Part shown: in pieces, positions 15,039-23,123 of the stretch
Numbering within the stretch: position 1 is the stretch's first letter
How the letters are laid out: each line of letters starts with the position of its first letter
Source of the DNA: SHZL01 sp031362985
GTDB lineage: Bacteria; Pseudomonadota; Gammaproteobacteria; Xanthomonadales; SZUA-36
Reading direction: 5' to 3'
Assembly: GCA_031362985.1 (NCBI GenBank)
Contig: JANLTO010000012.1
Coordinates: 1 to 26,475 of the forward strand
DNA: 26,475 nucleotides
The notes under the pieces: generated by a model
Seen by the model: the letters and a program-made list of their open reading frames with translations, nothing else
Databases searched by the model: none
Told to the model about the DNA's origin: nothing
Translations under genes and position numbers: made by a program

Positions 15039-15281
15039 ATGGCAGATATCGACGAGTTAAAACTGGAATTAAAGAAATTGCGCGATGAACTGGAACTCAA
15101 GATGCACCTCGCTTCCCTGGAAATGAAACAAGAATGGGACGAATTGGAAAAGAAGATGGAATCGTTTTCCAGCAGGGCTGGCTTGGAAACCACCCGTCAT
15201 GCGCTAGGTGGTGCACTGGGTCTTTTGGGTGGAGAAATCAAACTCGGCTACCAACGGTTCAAGGCTGCACTTAAAGACTGA
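15039..15281 (+). CDS. Small coiled-coil protein of unknown function
   Basis: The 80-residue product starts at ATG 15039 with GGAGAAG just upstream. Residues about 2-48 are highly charged heptad-like helix (ADIDELKLELKKLRDELELK and onward to KKMESF), probably a coiled coil. A short Gly/Leu-rich patch (GGALGLLGG) and an amphipathic tail follow. There is no signal peptide or membrane helix. It lies 29 bp before an ABC exporter gene on the same strand, so it may be co-expressed with it. I do not recognise a named family. Confidence 0.75.
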   Translation: MADIDELKLELKKLRDELELKMHLASLEMKQEWDELEKKMESFSSRAGLETTRHALGGALGLLGGEIKLGYQRFKAALKD

Positions 15282-15310
15282 TGCAGCCGCCTCAATGAAG
15301 AGCTATTTCT

Positions 15311-17089
15311 TTGGCTGAATCCGAGGGTATCAGCGATCGCCCCAAGGCCAAATCGCTAAAGCCCCTGCGGGCACTGTTGCCCTTCATCGGGCACTACAAG
15401 CGCACATTGTTTGTGGCTATTCTTGCCTTGCTGGTGGCATCTGCGGCCATGCTGGTGATTCCAGTGGCCCTGCGCTTCCTTATCGATAAAGGTTTCATTG
15501 CGCAGGACCTGAGCACCGTCAATCGCTACTTTGGCTGGTTCCTGGCGGTGGCGCTGGTGTTCAGCGTGTTCGCTGCCATGCGTTACTACCTGGTGACCTG
15601 GCTGGGCGAGCGAGTAGTGGCTGATATTCGCAATGCGGTTTACGATCGCGTCATTCGCATGGATCCCGCATTTTTCGAAGTCACTCGCACCGGTGAGGTA
15701 TTGTCCCGCCTGACCACGGACACCACCCTGGTGCAGAGTATTTCCGGGGTGGGTTTATCCATAGCGCTACGCTCCTCGCTCAACCTCCTGGGTGGATTGA
15801 TCCTGTTGGTCATGACCAGTCCGCAACTGGCCTCCTACATCCTGATTGGAATTCCCGTGGTGGTTCTGCCCGTGCTGGTGGTAGGGCGCAGGATACGTCA
15901 GTTGTCCCGCCAGTCCCAGGATCGTATCGCTGATACCAGCGCGCTGGCCGGCGAGACCCTCAATGCCATGCAGACCGTACAGGCCTTTACCCTGGAGGAC
16001 CTGCAGGTGAGGCGCTACGAATCCTCTGTAACAGACAGCTTCCGTGTCGCCGTGCGCCGCTTGCGCATGAACGCCTGGCTGACCGGGCTTGCGTCTGCGC
16101 TGATTTTCGTTGCCATCACGCTGATTCTGTGGCTGGGTTCGCGCCTCGTACTCAAAGGCAGTATGACGGGCGGGGAACTCGGGCAGTTCCTGATGTACGC
16201 CATGCTGGTCGGCATTTCGGCAGCGACCCTCGGCGGTTTGTGGGGTGAAATCCAGCGGGCCGCCGGTGCCATGGAGCGCCTGGCCGAGTTGCTGCACGCA
16301 GAGCCGACCATCGCAGCGCCGGAAAATCCGCTGCATTTACCCGCGCGTGCAGTTGGTTCGATACATTTTGATGATGTGCTGTTTCACTACCCTTCACGGC
16401 CTGAATCAGCAGCGATGGATCATTTCGCGCTGGACATCGCTGCGGGTGAAACCGTCGCCATAGTCGGACCGTCGGGAGCAGGCAAGAGCACGGCCTTCCA
16501 GTTGCTGCTGCGCTTTTATGACGCAACCAGCGGCAATATCCGCATTGACGAGACCGATATCTCACGGCTGGACCCGCGCGAACTGCGCCGGCAAATCGGC
16601 CTGGTGCCGCAGGAGACCGTGCTGTTTGGCGCCAGCGCTATGGAGAACATCCGCTACGGCAGGCCGGGCGCTAGTGATGCCGAAGTGCGGCAAGCTGCAG
16701 CGCTCGCAGCTGCGGACGAGTTCATCAGTGCATTACCCGCAGGCTACGAAACCTACCTCGGAGAGCGCGGCACCCGCCTGTCCGGCGGGCAGCGTCAGCG
16801 TATTGCCATTGCCCGCGCCATTTTGAAAGACCCGCCCATCCTGCTGCTGGACGAGGCAACCAGTTCGCTCGATGCCGAGAGTGAGCAACTGGTGCAGCAG
16901 GCATTGGAAAAACTGATGCACAACCGCACGACCCTGGTCATTGCCCACCGGCTGGCCACGGTAAAGAAAGTGGACCGCATCGTCGTGATGCACCAGGGCA
17001 GGGTGCAGGCCATTGGCACCCACCAGGAACTGATCGAGGGCAACCCGCTCTATGCGCGCCTGGCTGCCCTGCAGTTTGGTATCGATTGA
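15311..17089 (+). CDS. ABC exporter, fused membrane and ATPase domains (MsbA-like subfamily B)
   Basis: The 592-residue half-transporter has six membrane helices in residues 20-300, including TLFVAILALLVASAAMLVIP. The ATPase domain (about 345-590) has Walker A GPSGAGKST (about 386-394), a Q-loop, signature LSGGQRQR, Walker B ILLLDEATSSLD and H-loop IAHR. It likely exports a lipid or hydrophobic compound as a homodimer; the substrate is unknown. The start appears to be TTG at 15311: the protein matches family-like length from there, and GAAGAG lies upstream. ATG at 15295 opens only a seven-codon frame that reads through the same TTG region. It converges on the M13 peptidase gene. Confidence 0.93.
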   Translation: MAESEGISDRPKAKSLKPLRALLPFIGHYKRTLFVAILALLVASAAMLVIPVALRFLIDKGFIAQDLSTVNRYFGWFLAVALVFSVFAAMRYYLVTWLGERVVADIRNAVYDRVIRMDPAFFEVTRTGEVLSRLTTDTTLVQSISGVGLSIALRSSLNLLGGLILLVMTSPQLASYILIGIPVVVLPVLVVGRRIRQLSRQSQDRIADTSALAGETLNAMQTVQAFTLEDLQVRRYESSVTDSFRVAVRRLRMNAWLTGLASALIFVAITLILWLGSRLVLKGSMTGGELGQFLMYAMLVGISAATLGGLWGEIQRAAGAMERLAELLHAEPTIAAPENPLHLPARAVGSIHFDDVLFHYPSRPESAAMDHFALDIAAGETVAIVGPSGAGKSTAFQLLLRFYDATSGNIRIDETDISRLDPRELRRQIGLVPQETVLFGASAMENIRYGRPGASDAEVRQAAALAAADEFISALPAGYETYLGERGTRLSGGQRQRIAIARAILKDPPILLLDEATSSLDAESEQLVQQALEKLMHNRTTLVIAHRLATVKKVDRIVVMHQGRVQAIGTHQELIEGNPLYARLAALQFGID

Positions 17090-17101
17090 ATCAAGCCAGG
17101 G

Positions 17102-19204
17102 TCACCACAACCGCACCCGATTTTCCGGCGCCAGCCACATGCCATCCCCTTCCACTGTTCCAAACGCTTGGTGGAACGCATCAAGGTTACGGTAGACGCC
17201 GTTAACCCGGTACTTCAGCGGCGAATGGGGGTCTGATGCCAACTGGCTGACGGCAGCCTCGTCCTGGTACTTGCCTTTGCGGGACATGGCATAGCCGATG
17301 AAGAAACGTTGCGGGCCGGTAAAGCCATCGATCACCGCGGGCTTCGCCCCATTGAGGCTGTGGATGTAGGCGCGGTAGGCCATCGCAACACCGGATACAT
17401 CGCCGATGTTTTCCCCCAGCGTCAGTTCGCCGTTTACATGCATGCCGGGCAATGGCTCGAACCCGTTGTATTGCGCAACCAGGGCTGCGGTGATCTCGTC
17501 GAAAGCGGCACGGTCTTCTTCGGTCCACCAGTTGCTCAGGTTGCCGTTACCATCGAACTTGCTGCCTGAATCATCAAAGCCGTGGCTGATTTCGTGGCCA
17601 ATGACGCCGCCCACGGCGCCGTAGTTGATGGCGTCATCCGCGTTGATCTGGAAAAATGGCGGTTGCAGGCGCGCAGCAGGAAATACGATTTCGTTCTTGG
17701 TGGGGTCGTAGTAGGCATTCACCGTCTGCGGGGTCATGAACCATTCCTTGCGGTCGACCGGCTTGCCAAGCTTGTCGATATTTTCCTGATATTCCCACGC
17801 AATGGCGCGCCGCAGGTTGCCTATATGGTCCCCGGCTGCAATCTCGAGCCCGGAGTAATCTTTCCATTCGTCCGGGTAACCAATTTTTACCATAAGTTTT
17901 GCGAGTTTTTCCTGCGCACGCACACGCGTCTCCGGGCTCATCCAGGCCAGTTCAGCCAGGCTTTCGTTCAGGGTGTCAATCACGTTGCCCACCAGTATTT
18001 CCATTTTGGCCTTGGCTGCCGGCGGAAAGTATTCCGCCACGTACAGCTTGCCCACAGCCTCGCCCACCATGGCGTTGACGGTGCTGATGCCCAGCTTCCA
18101 GCGCGGCCGCTCCTCTTCCTGCCCGTTCAGGATGCGGTTGCGGTAGTTGAAGCGGATAGCGGCTGTTTCGGCATCAAGATGCAGGCCGCGACTGTCCATG
18201 ACCTGGTAGCTAAGGTAGGCCTTCCAGTCCTCAATGGGAATTTCGGCAAGCAAGTTATCGAGTGCGGCGAAATAGCTGGGTTGGTACAGCACCATCATGG
18301 CTATGCCTTGCAAGCCCAGTACGTCGCGGCTTGCCTGCCAGTCCATGTTTTTCGCGCCGCTGTCGAGAACGTCGAGGGCAATGGGGTTGTAGATCTTGTC
18401 CGGATCGCGGTTGGTGACATTGTCCCACTGCACTTCGGCCAACGCGCGTTCGATGGCATAGACTCGCTGCGCCTGCTCGAACGCCAGGGCCGGGTCAGTG
18501 CCGGCGCGTACCAGCATGGCCTGCATATAGGCAGGCAATGCCTCGCGCGCCGCGCTGAAGTTATCATTATCGAGGACCAGGTAGTAATCCCGGTCCGGCA
18601 TGGTCAGCCCGCTCTGCGCTATGTACACCGCATTGCTGGTCGAATCTTTCATGTCGGGCGAAATTTCGAGCAGGTACGGGGTTTGGATTCCCTCCCGCAT
18701 GAGTCGCGCCATAACACGGACCAGCGAGTCGAGGTCGGTAATGGATGCCACCTGGTCCAGTTCTTCCCGTACGGCTTCAATACCCAGCGCATCAATGGCT
18801 GCGACATCCATCCAGCTGTTGAAAATATCCCTCACTTGTTGTGCTTCCGAGCCGGGCTCGGCAATGCTCCCTGCTGCCGCTTCAATAATTTTCTTCAGGG
18901 CCTTTTCGGCCTCCTCATTTACCTGGTGATAAACGGTATAGCCGGAATAAATCGCCGGAATAGGGGTGGTGTCCAGCCATGTGCCGTTAGCAAACTGGTA
19001 AAAATCATCCTGCGGCCTGGTCTCCCGGTCTAGTTCACCGGACAACACTCCGGAAACTGGCTGCGGGCCTTCCGGATCTGCACCAGCCTCGACCGTGGCT
19101 GCTTCCGTTGCTCGCTCTGATGTAGTGACTGACTGCTGCCTGCTCCACCAAAGCCCTGCGGCAGTTACAAGCAGGACGATGGCAATTAGTGATTTCGTGG
19201 ACAT
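17102..19204 (-). CDS. M13 family zinc metallopeptidase (neprilysin/PepO-like)
   Basis: The 700-residue protein has an N-terminal membrane anchor or signal (SLIAIVLLVTAAGLWWS), a short Thr/Glu-rich linker and the M13 start RPQDDFYQFANGTWLDTTPI. Catalytic motifs are NAYYDPTKNEIVFPA, the zinc site H537-E-I-S-H541 followed by GFDDSG, and the third-ligand block GENIGDVSG (about 598). The C-terminus ENRVRLW resembles the family's CxxW-type end without Cys. Length fits M13 (about 650-750). It probably trims peptides in the periplasm. I chose ATG 19204 because GAGGA is correctly spaced; an upstream ATG at 19231 lacks this. Confidence 0.95.
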   Translation of the reverse strand: MSTKSLIAIVLLVTAAGLWWSRQQSVTTSERATEAATVEAGADPEGPQPVSGVLSGELDRETRPQDDFYQFANGTWLDTTPIPAIYSGYTVYHQVNEEAEKALKKIIEAAAGSIAEPGSEAQQVRDIFNSWMDVAAIDALGIEAVREELDQVASITDLDSLVRVMARLMREGIQTPYLLEISPDMKDSTSNAVYIAQSGLTMPDRDYYLVLDNDNFSAAREALPAYMQAMLVRAGTDPALAFEQAQRVYAIERALAEVQWDNVTNRDPDKIYNPIALDVLDSGAKNMDWQASRDVLGLQGIAMMVLYQPSYFAALDNLLAEIPIEDWKAYLSYQVMDSRGLHLDAETAAIRFNYRNRILNGQEEERPRWKLGISTVNAMVGEAVGKLYVAEYFPPAAKAKMEILVGNVIDTLNESLAELAWMSPETRVRAQEKLAKLMVKIGYPDEWKDYSGLEIAAGDHIGNLRRAIAWEYQENIDKLGKPVDRKEWFMTPQTVNAYYDPTKNEIVFPAARLQPPFFQINADDAINYGAVGGVIGHEISHGFDDSGSKFDGNGNLSNWWTEEDRAAFDEITAALVAQYNGFEPLPGMHVNGELTLGENIGDVSGVAMAYRAYIHSLNGAKPAVIDGFTGPQRFFIGYAMSRKGKYQDEAAVSQLASDPHSPLKYRVNGVYRNLDAFHQAFGTVEGDGMWLAPENRVRLW

Positions 19205-19309
19205 GGGCTTCCTCGCAAATTTTGGGGACATCCGGGCAAGAGTCGCATAGTGTCATCTTGCCGCAGCAGGGCAACAGTGTCTTAGGTTGGGGGAAGTTGC
19301 CGGGCGAAT

Positions 19310-19338
19310 GCGGAAGCGGGACCCGGTCCCGCTTCCGC
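19310..19338 (-). terminator. Strong hairpin after the small membrane protein gene
   Basis: A perfect 13-bp stem (GCGGAAGCGGGAC / GTCCCGCTTCCGC) with a 3-nt loop begins 7 bp after the stop at 19345. No U-tract follows on either strand, so it may act as a 3' stabilising hairpin or an imperfect terminator. Confidence 0.6.
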
Positions 19339-19344
19339 CCGACC

Positions 19345-19800
19345 CTATTGTGGAGATAGTTTTGCGGTTACAAAGCCAAGCACGGCGCCACTTGCCAGGT
19401 ATAAGACCAGTGCTTCAACGTTCCACCATATCCAGATGTCGTTGGGCAAATTGAACACGCCCGACCAACCTGCGGACAGACAAACCGAGAACAGGCAAGA
19501 AATGAAGCCGAACTTCATACCCTTGACCGCGCCTGCGCCATCGAGTGCGGAGCGGATGTTATCAAAAATCGCGGCCGCAATGAAAGCGCAGATAAGCCCG
19601 GTGGTGATCCAGCGGGGCATCAATGCGGCCATGTCGGGTGGAACCTGGGTGAGTTCAGGCCGCCAAAACCCGCTCGTTGCAAGATAGCTGTCCGCCAGTA
19701 TTCCCTGGTGGATGAAAGAACCCGTCAGCATGGAAACAACGAACCACGTTACGTAATATGCCAACCCGCCGAGCACGATGACTTTCAGATTGAATTTCAT
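19345..19800 (-). CDS. Small membrane protein of unknown function
   Basis: The 151-residue product has about four membrane helices: VIVLGGLAYYVTWFVVSML, RWITTGLICAFIAAAIF, FGFISCLFSVCLSAGW and VEALVLYLASGAVLGFVTA. Between helices 1 and 2 lies a polar stretch SFWRPELTQVPPDMAALMP-like (actual start SGFWRPEL). The end GVFNLPNDIWIWW is distinctive and I have seen this pattern in conserved hypothetical proteins. A near-ideal Shine-Dalgarno (GGGAGGT) precedes ATG 19800. It may be controlled by the TetR protein encoded next door, because a copy of the putative operator lies upstream at 19993-20011. Confidence 0.85.
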   Translation of the reverse strand: MKFNLKVIVLGGLAYYVTWFVVSMLTGSFIHQGILADSYLATSGFWRPELTQVPPDMAALMPRWITTGLICAFIAAAIFDNIRSALDGAGAVKGMKFGFISCLFSVCLSAGWSGVFNLPNDIWIWWNVEALVLYLASGAVLGFVTAKLSPQ

Positions 19801-19992
19801 GAGTGACCTCCCTGGGTGTTTTCGGTTTGATGGGACTTGCCCCCTCAGTATAAACCCGTCGGGAGTTTTTTCATTGGCGCCATCGGGCTGATCTGTTGGG
19901 AAAACCGCTTATCGAGACCGGGCTATCCCACGTGACCCAGCTCGCCACCATTTTGCCGCCGGGTCCCTGAATTTTGATCTTATTGAAGTTAA

Positions 19993-20011
19993 ACCGAACA
20001 GTCTGTTTAGT
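19993..20011. promoter_or_regulatory. Second putative TetR operator
   Basis: This 19-mer (ACCGAACAGTCTGTTTAGT) matches the site at 20704-20722 at 14 of 19 positions and contains AACAG-T-CTGTT. A further inverted repeat, GTTCA-TT-TGAAC, follows at 20010-20021. It lies between the TetR stop and the small membrane protein start, about 190 bp upstream of the latter. Confidence 0.45.
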
Positions 20012-20066
20012 TCATTTGAACAAACTACACGAGAATGCGTTCTACCGAAGAACTGCTGGAGAAGAC

Positions 20067-20681
20067 TTAATGGGCCGGCACCGGCAGCAGGCGTTTCACG
20101 GCGATCCGGGCAATCTGTGCCAACATCACCGGGTCGTTGAAGCTGCGTCCCAGGGTGGACATGCCCTGGATTATGGCCAGCAAGCACACGGCGGTGGCTT
20201 TGGGGTTAACCGTCGCCGTAATGCTGCCGCTCCCGATGCCTGCCTCGATGTCCGCTTCTAGCAGCTCTTGCCATTCTGTGAAGGCATGGGTGCTGGCTGT
20301 GCGCACGGTTTCATTGCTCACGGCCAATTCGCTGGCCAAGCTACCAAGGCGACATCCAAGCACACAGCCGGATGCATTCTTGTGTTCTTCGGCGCTGGCT
20401 AGCACGGCGCTTAATTGGGCGAGAATGCGCTTGCGTCCGTCGTTTTCCGGCTCGCTGGTGGACTTGAGCTCATCCATCAACTGGCTGCGATTGCGCTCGA
20501 TAACGGCGCTCAACAACGCCTGCTTGCTCGGAAAAAAATGGTAAAAACTGCCTTTGACCACGCCGGCATCGAGGCACAAACGGTTGATACCAACCGCGCT
20601 GTAACCCTGGCTCTGGAACAGGCTTTGGGCAGTGTCGAGAATTTTTTCCCGGGTCAGGTGCGACGGTTCAGTGGTTTGCAT
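20067..20681 (-). CDS. TetR/AcrR-family transcriptional repressor
   Basis: The 204-residue protein has the N-terminal TetR helix-turn-helix (about 10-58: TREKILDTAQSLFQSQGYSA, GINRLCLDAGVVKGSFYHFF, PSKQALLSAV). The C-terminal ligand domain (GCVLGCRLGSLASELA..., FTEWQELLEADIEAGIGSG) resembles the YxaF/LmrA/NemR-like group, which often sense electrophiles or drugs and repress neighbouring genes. ATG 20681 is preceded by AGTCAGGG. A near-perfect palindrome in its own promoter (20698-20719) suggests autorepression. Likely targets are itself and the small membrane protein gene at 19345-19800. Confidence 0.93.
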   Translation of the reverse strand: MQTTEPSHLTREKILDTAQSLFQSQGYSAVGINRLCLDAGVVKGSFYHFFPSKQALLSAVIERNRSQLMDELKSTSEPENDGRKRILAQLSAVLASAEEHKNASGCVLGCRLGSLASELAVSNETVRTASTHAFTEWQELLEADIEAGIGSGSITATVNPKATAVCLLAIIQGMSTLGRSFNDPVMLAQIARIAVKRLLPVPAH

Positions 20682-20697
20682 GCCCTGACTTTAGAAC

Positions 20698-20719
20698 AAA
20701 TAGACCGGTTTGTCTATTT
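20698..20719. promoter_or_regulatory. Palindromic TetR operator in the tetR promoter
   Basis: AAATAGAC-CGGTTT-GTCTATTT has perfect 8-bp arms around a 6-bp spacer, 17 bp upstream of the TetR start. The TAGAC/GTCTA core is of the type bound by NemR/YxaF-like repressors. Confidence 0.7.
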
Positions 20720-20772
20720 AGTGATGCGATTTCCGCAGATGTGGTGCGGTTGTGGTGGGCTTGCCGTTGGGG

Positions 20773-21630
20773 CTATTTCGTCAGGCGTGCGCTTATCGGA
20801 ACCTGGCAAACGTCCAGTACCGGTGGGGGCTTGTGCTTGAAGAACTTTTGTTCACGTTTGCGTCGGCCATCCAGCAGGTCTTTAAATACTGCGCTACTGG
20901 TGTCCATCACATAGGTCGTTTCACGTTCGTTCTCGGGTAGCTCGCTCATCAGTTTCAGCGAACGGATGCGGGTCGCAGAGGTATCGTCAAGGAAAACGCC
21001 GGCGTTACTTTCCGGGCCACGCACGATGCGCTGGACTATGCTCATTCCTTCCACTACACGGCCGAAGACATTCAGGTTGCGGTCCAGATAGCGCGGCGCC
21101 TGGCCAATCACGATGTAAAAATCCGTGCGACTGGAATCCGGGTCGTCATTGCGCGCCATGGCAACCACACCGGGGCAGTGGGTCAGCCAGACGGATTTGG
21201 TTTTCAGGTCCCGGCCGACGGCAAACCCGTCAATGAAGCCCGTCTGATCGGCAAACGGATCCTTTTCCTGCGCGAGCATGAAGGGCATTTTATCGGACCA
21301 GTCAATTTCAAACTCGGCGTTGATCAGGGGAGAGTCACTGAGTTCGCCCATGTCGCTGCCGTCGCCGCCCTGGGCAACAAAGTTATCGATGACCCGGTAG
21401 AAACTCAGGCCGTCGTAGAACCTGCTTTGCACCAGTTGTTTGAACTGAGCCACTGTTTCAGGGGCAAACCCCGGGTGCAGCTCGATGACCACGCGGCCTT
21501 CGTGCAGGGTCATCACGGCGATGTTCTCCGGATCGAGCTGCCGCCACTGCATTTCTGTTTCGGCAAAACCGGCACAACACCAGAACGTGCCCGCGACGAT
21601 GAGGGACAGCCGTAACGCTCTCCTGCTCAT
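20773..21630 (-). CDS. Exported cyclophilin-type peptidyl-prolyl isomerase
   Basis: The 285-residue product has a signal peptide (cut near CAGFA). The cyclophilin domain (about 35-230) shows VIELHPGFAPETVAQFKQLV, FYDGLSFYRVIDNFVAQGGD (the catalytic Arg lies in FYRVI), PGVVAMARNDDPDSSRTDFY and FGRVVEGMSIVQRI. It is longer than PpiA/PpiB because of an insert around DWSDKMPFMLAQEKDPFADQ and a charged C-terminal tail (about 235-285). It likely helps folding of envelope proteins in the periplasm. The gene upstream, encoding the Gly-rich protein, ends 60 bp before it on the same strand. Confidence 0.92.
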   Translation of the reverse strand: MSRRALRLSLIVAGTFWCCAGFAETEMQWRQLDPENIAVMTLHEGRVVIELHPGFAPETVAQFKQLVQSRFYDGLSFYRVIDNFVAQGGDGSDMGELSDSPLINAEFEIDWSDKMPFMLAQEKDPFADQTGFIDGFAVGRDLKTKSVWLTHCPGVVAMARNDDPDSSRTDFYIVIGQAPRYLDRNLNVFGRVVEGMSIVQRIVRGPESNAGVFLDDTSATRIRSLKLMSELPENERETTYVMDTSSAVFKDLLDGRRKREQKFFKHKPPPVLDVCQVPISARLTK

Positions 21631-21690
21631 GACGAAGCGCTCTTGTCCCGTGGCGGGCTTCTACGTGATCCGTTTCTACGTGTTCTGTTT

Positions 21691-22092
21691 TTAAGGGACA
21701 CGAAGCTTGCCGCCACCCATGCCGCCTGCCCTGCCGCCACCAAAACCACCGCCGCCAGCGCCTGGCACGACGATGGATGAAGCCTGCTGGCGCTGCATTT
21801 CACGCAACTCGTCCATGGTCCGCTCAAATGCAACCTTGGCCCCTGCGCCGAACCCGGCAATGGCCGCAGCAAAGCTGGTCGCCTCGATTTCAAACGACAA
21901 CGGCAGCGGGCCGGCATTGGTCATGACCTGGGTCGAGCCCATGTACTGCGGCGTACGGGTGAGGTCTGGGTCGCCATTGGAATCAACCGGCGTTAGCCGG
22001 CGTATGGTGCCAACCGCGTTATCGGTATAGGTTTCCTCACGATACATGTCGTGGGCATTCATGCTGATTTCGCTTTTTTCGGAAGTGCTCAT
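21691..22092 (-). CDS. Protein of unknown function with Gly-rich C-terminus
   Basis: The 133-residue product starts MSTSEKSEISMNAHDMYREE and has no signal peptide or membrane helix. Residues about 65-100 (PLPLSFEIEATSFAAAIAGF, then FERTMDELREMQRQ) look amphipathic and helical. The last 25 residues are Gly-rich (GAGGGGFGGGRAGGMGGG), possibly flexible or aggregating. ATG 22092 has AGGA about 9 nt upstream; ATG 22062 is an alternative. It is on the same strand as the cyclophilin gene, which it may feed or be folded by (inference only). I do not recognise a family. Confidence 0.75.
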   Translation of the reverse strand: MSTSEKSEISMNAHDMYREETYTDNAVGTIRRLTPVDSNGDPDLTRTPQYMGSTQVMTNAGPLPLSFEIEATSFAAAIAGFGAGAKVAFERTMDELREMQRQQASSIVVPGAGGGGFGGGRAGGMGGGKLRVP

Positions 22093-22280
22093 GATGGTGT
22101 CCTGTCAGGATCGTTGGGTCACGATCGTTGGCTTGCGGATTTTCGCATAATTGGGGGCTTCAATTCGACACTGCAAGTCATGAATGCAAGTGATGCCTGC
22201 TCGCGGTCCAGGCCCCGTTGTCCAGGCTCCCGGTTTGGTCCCGTTGTTCAGACGCAAGAATACAACCGTTTGATCCAGTT

Positions 22281-22286
22281 TATAAT
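22281..22286 (+). promoter_or_regulatory. Candidate -10 for the dienelactone hydrolase gene
   Basis: TATAAT followed by CGC, 51 bp before ATG 22337. The -35 position (GAATAC at 17 bp) is poor. The surrounding 244-bp gap between divergent genes shows no other clear element. Confidence 0.45.
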
Positions 22287-22336
22287 CGCCCGGACGATAC
22301 AGGCAATTGCAGGCAAGACGGAGCGAGATACACATT

Positions 22337-23077
22337 ATGGCAAACATAAAAACGGAGGAAGCCAGCTACCACGCAGACGGTACCGCACTGCGGGGATGTA
22401 TTTCCTGGGATGAAAACATCAAGGAAAGGCGACCGGGCGTGCTGGTAGTGCATGAGTTTTGGGGCAACAACGAATATCCGCGCAAACGCGCCGTAATGCT
22501 GGCGGAGCTGGGCTATACGGCCATGTCGATTGACATGTACGGCGAAGGCAAGACCGTCGACCATCCGCAGCAGGCGCAGCAATTAATGACGACCGCTTTG
22601 GCCGACCTTCCGGCTTGCCGTGGCCGGTTCAATGCGGCCATGGCTCGGATCAGGGCCCATCCCACGGTACTTCCGGAAAAACTCGCCGCCATCGGTTATT
22701 GCTTCGGTGGCGGTATCGTGTTGCACATGGCGCGTTTTGGCGCCGACCTCAAAGCCGTGGCTTCTTTTCATGGCAGCTTGCCGCTGGCAGTTGCGCCCGA
22801 AGCCAAGGACATCAAGGTGACTGCGCGGGTTGTGGCCTATAACGGCGAGGACGACTCGTTTATCCCTCCCCAGGCTATTGCTGCATTCAAACAGGAAATG
22901 GAGCAGGCGGGGGCGGATTACCAGTTCATCAACTTTCCCGCTGCGGTGCACAGCTTCAGTAATCCGGCCGCAACTGCCCGGGGCGAGAAGTTCAAACTGG
23001 CGCTGAAATACAATGCCCTGGCCGACCAGAGCTCCTGGGCCCATTTGCGGTTAGTGTTGCAGTCGGTGTTTAAATAA
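22337..23077 (+). CDS. Dienelactone hydrolase family protein
   Basis: The 246-residue alpha/beta hydrolase has the family nucleophile motif G-Y-C122-F-G-G (Cys in place of Ser), a catalytic Asp near D172 (YNGEDDSFIP) and H205 (AVHSFSNP). The early block PGVLVVHEFWGNNEYPRKRA and YGEGKTVDHP also fit. Family members hydrolyse dienelactone or related small esters; many chromosomal copies, like this one without a catechol-pathway neighbourhood, have unknown substrates. I chose ATG 22337, as an upstream TTG at 22307 would add ten residues without support. It is followed by the VOC and SlyX genes on the same strand. Confidence 0.92.
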   Translation: MANIKTEEASYHADGTALRGCISWDENIKERRPGVLVVHEFWGNNEYPRKRAVMLAELGYTAMSIDMYGEGKTVDHPQQAQQLMTTALADLPACRGRFNAAMARIRAHPTVLPEKLAAIGYCFGGGIVLHMARFGADLKAVASFHGSLPLAVAPEAKDIKVTARVVAYNGEDDSFIPPQAIAAFKQEMEQAGADYQFINFPAAVHSFSNPAATARGEKFKLALKYNALADQSSWAHLRLVLQSVFK

Positions 23078-23123
23078 TTACCGGGCTGAGAGTTTTTTGC
23101 CCAGTCACAGCGGGAGTAGTTGA

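Noticed and set aside
17582..19033. A 483-codon open frame on the plus strand
   Set aside because: It lies wholly antisense to the M13 peptidase, whose catalytic motifs are intact; the antisense protein has no recognisable domain and arises from GC-rich codon use.
20010..20030. Inverted repeat GTTCA-TT-TGAAC as a tetR terminator
   Set aside because: No U-tract follows on the minus strand; it fits better as part of a regulatory region, so it is only noted with the second operator.
21655..21690. Short tandem repeat TTCTACGTGATC / TTCTACGTGTTC
   Set aside because: Only two 12-bp units with a mismatch, in a 60-bp gap; too little to support a function.
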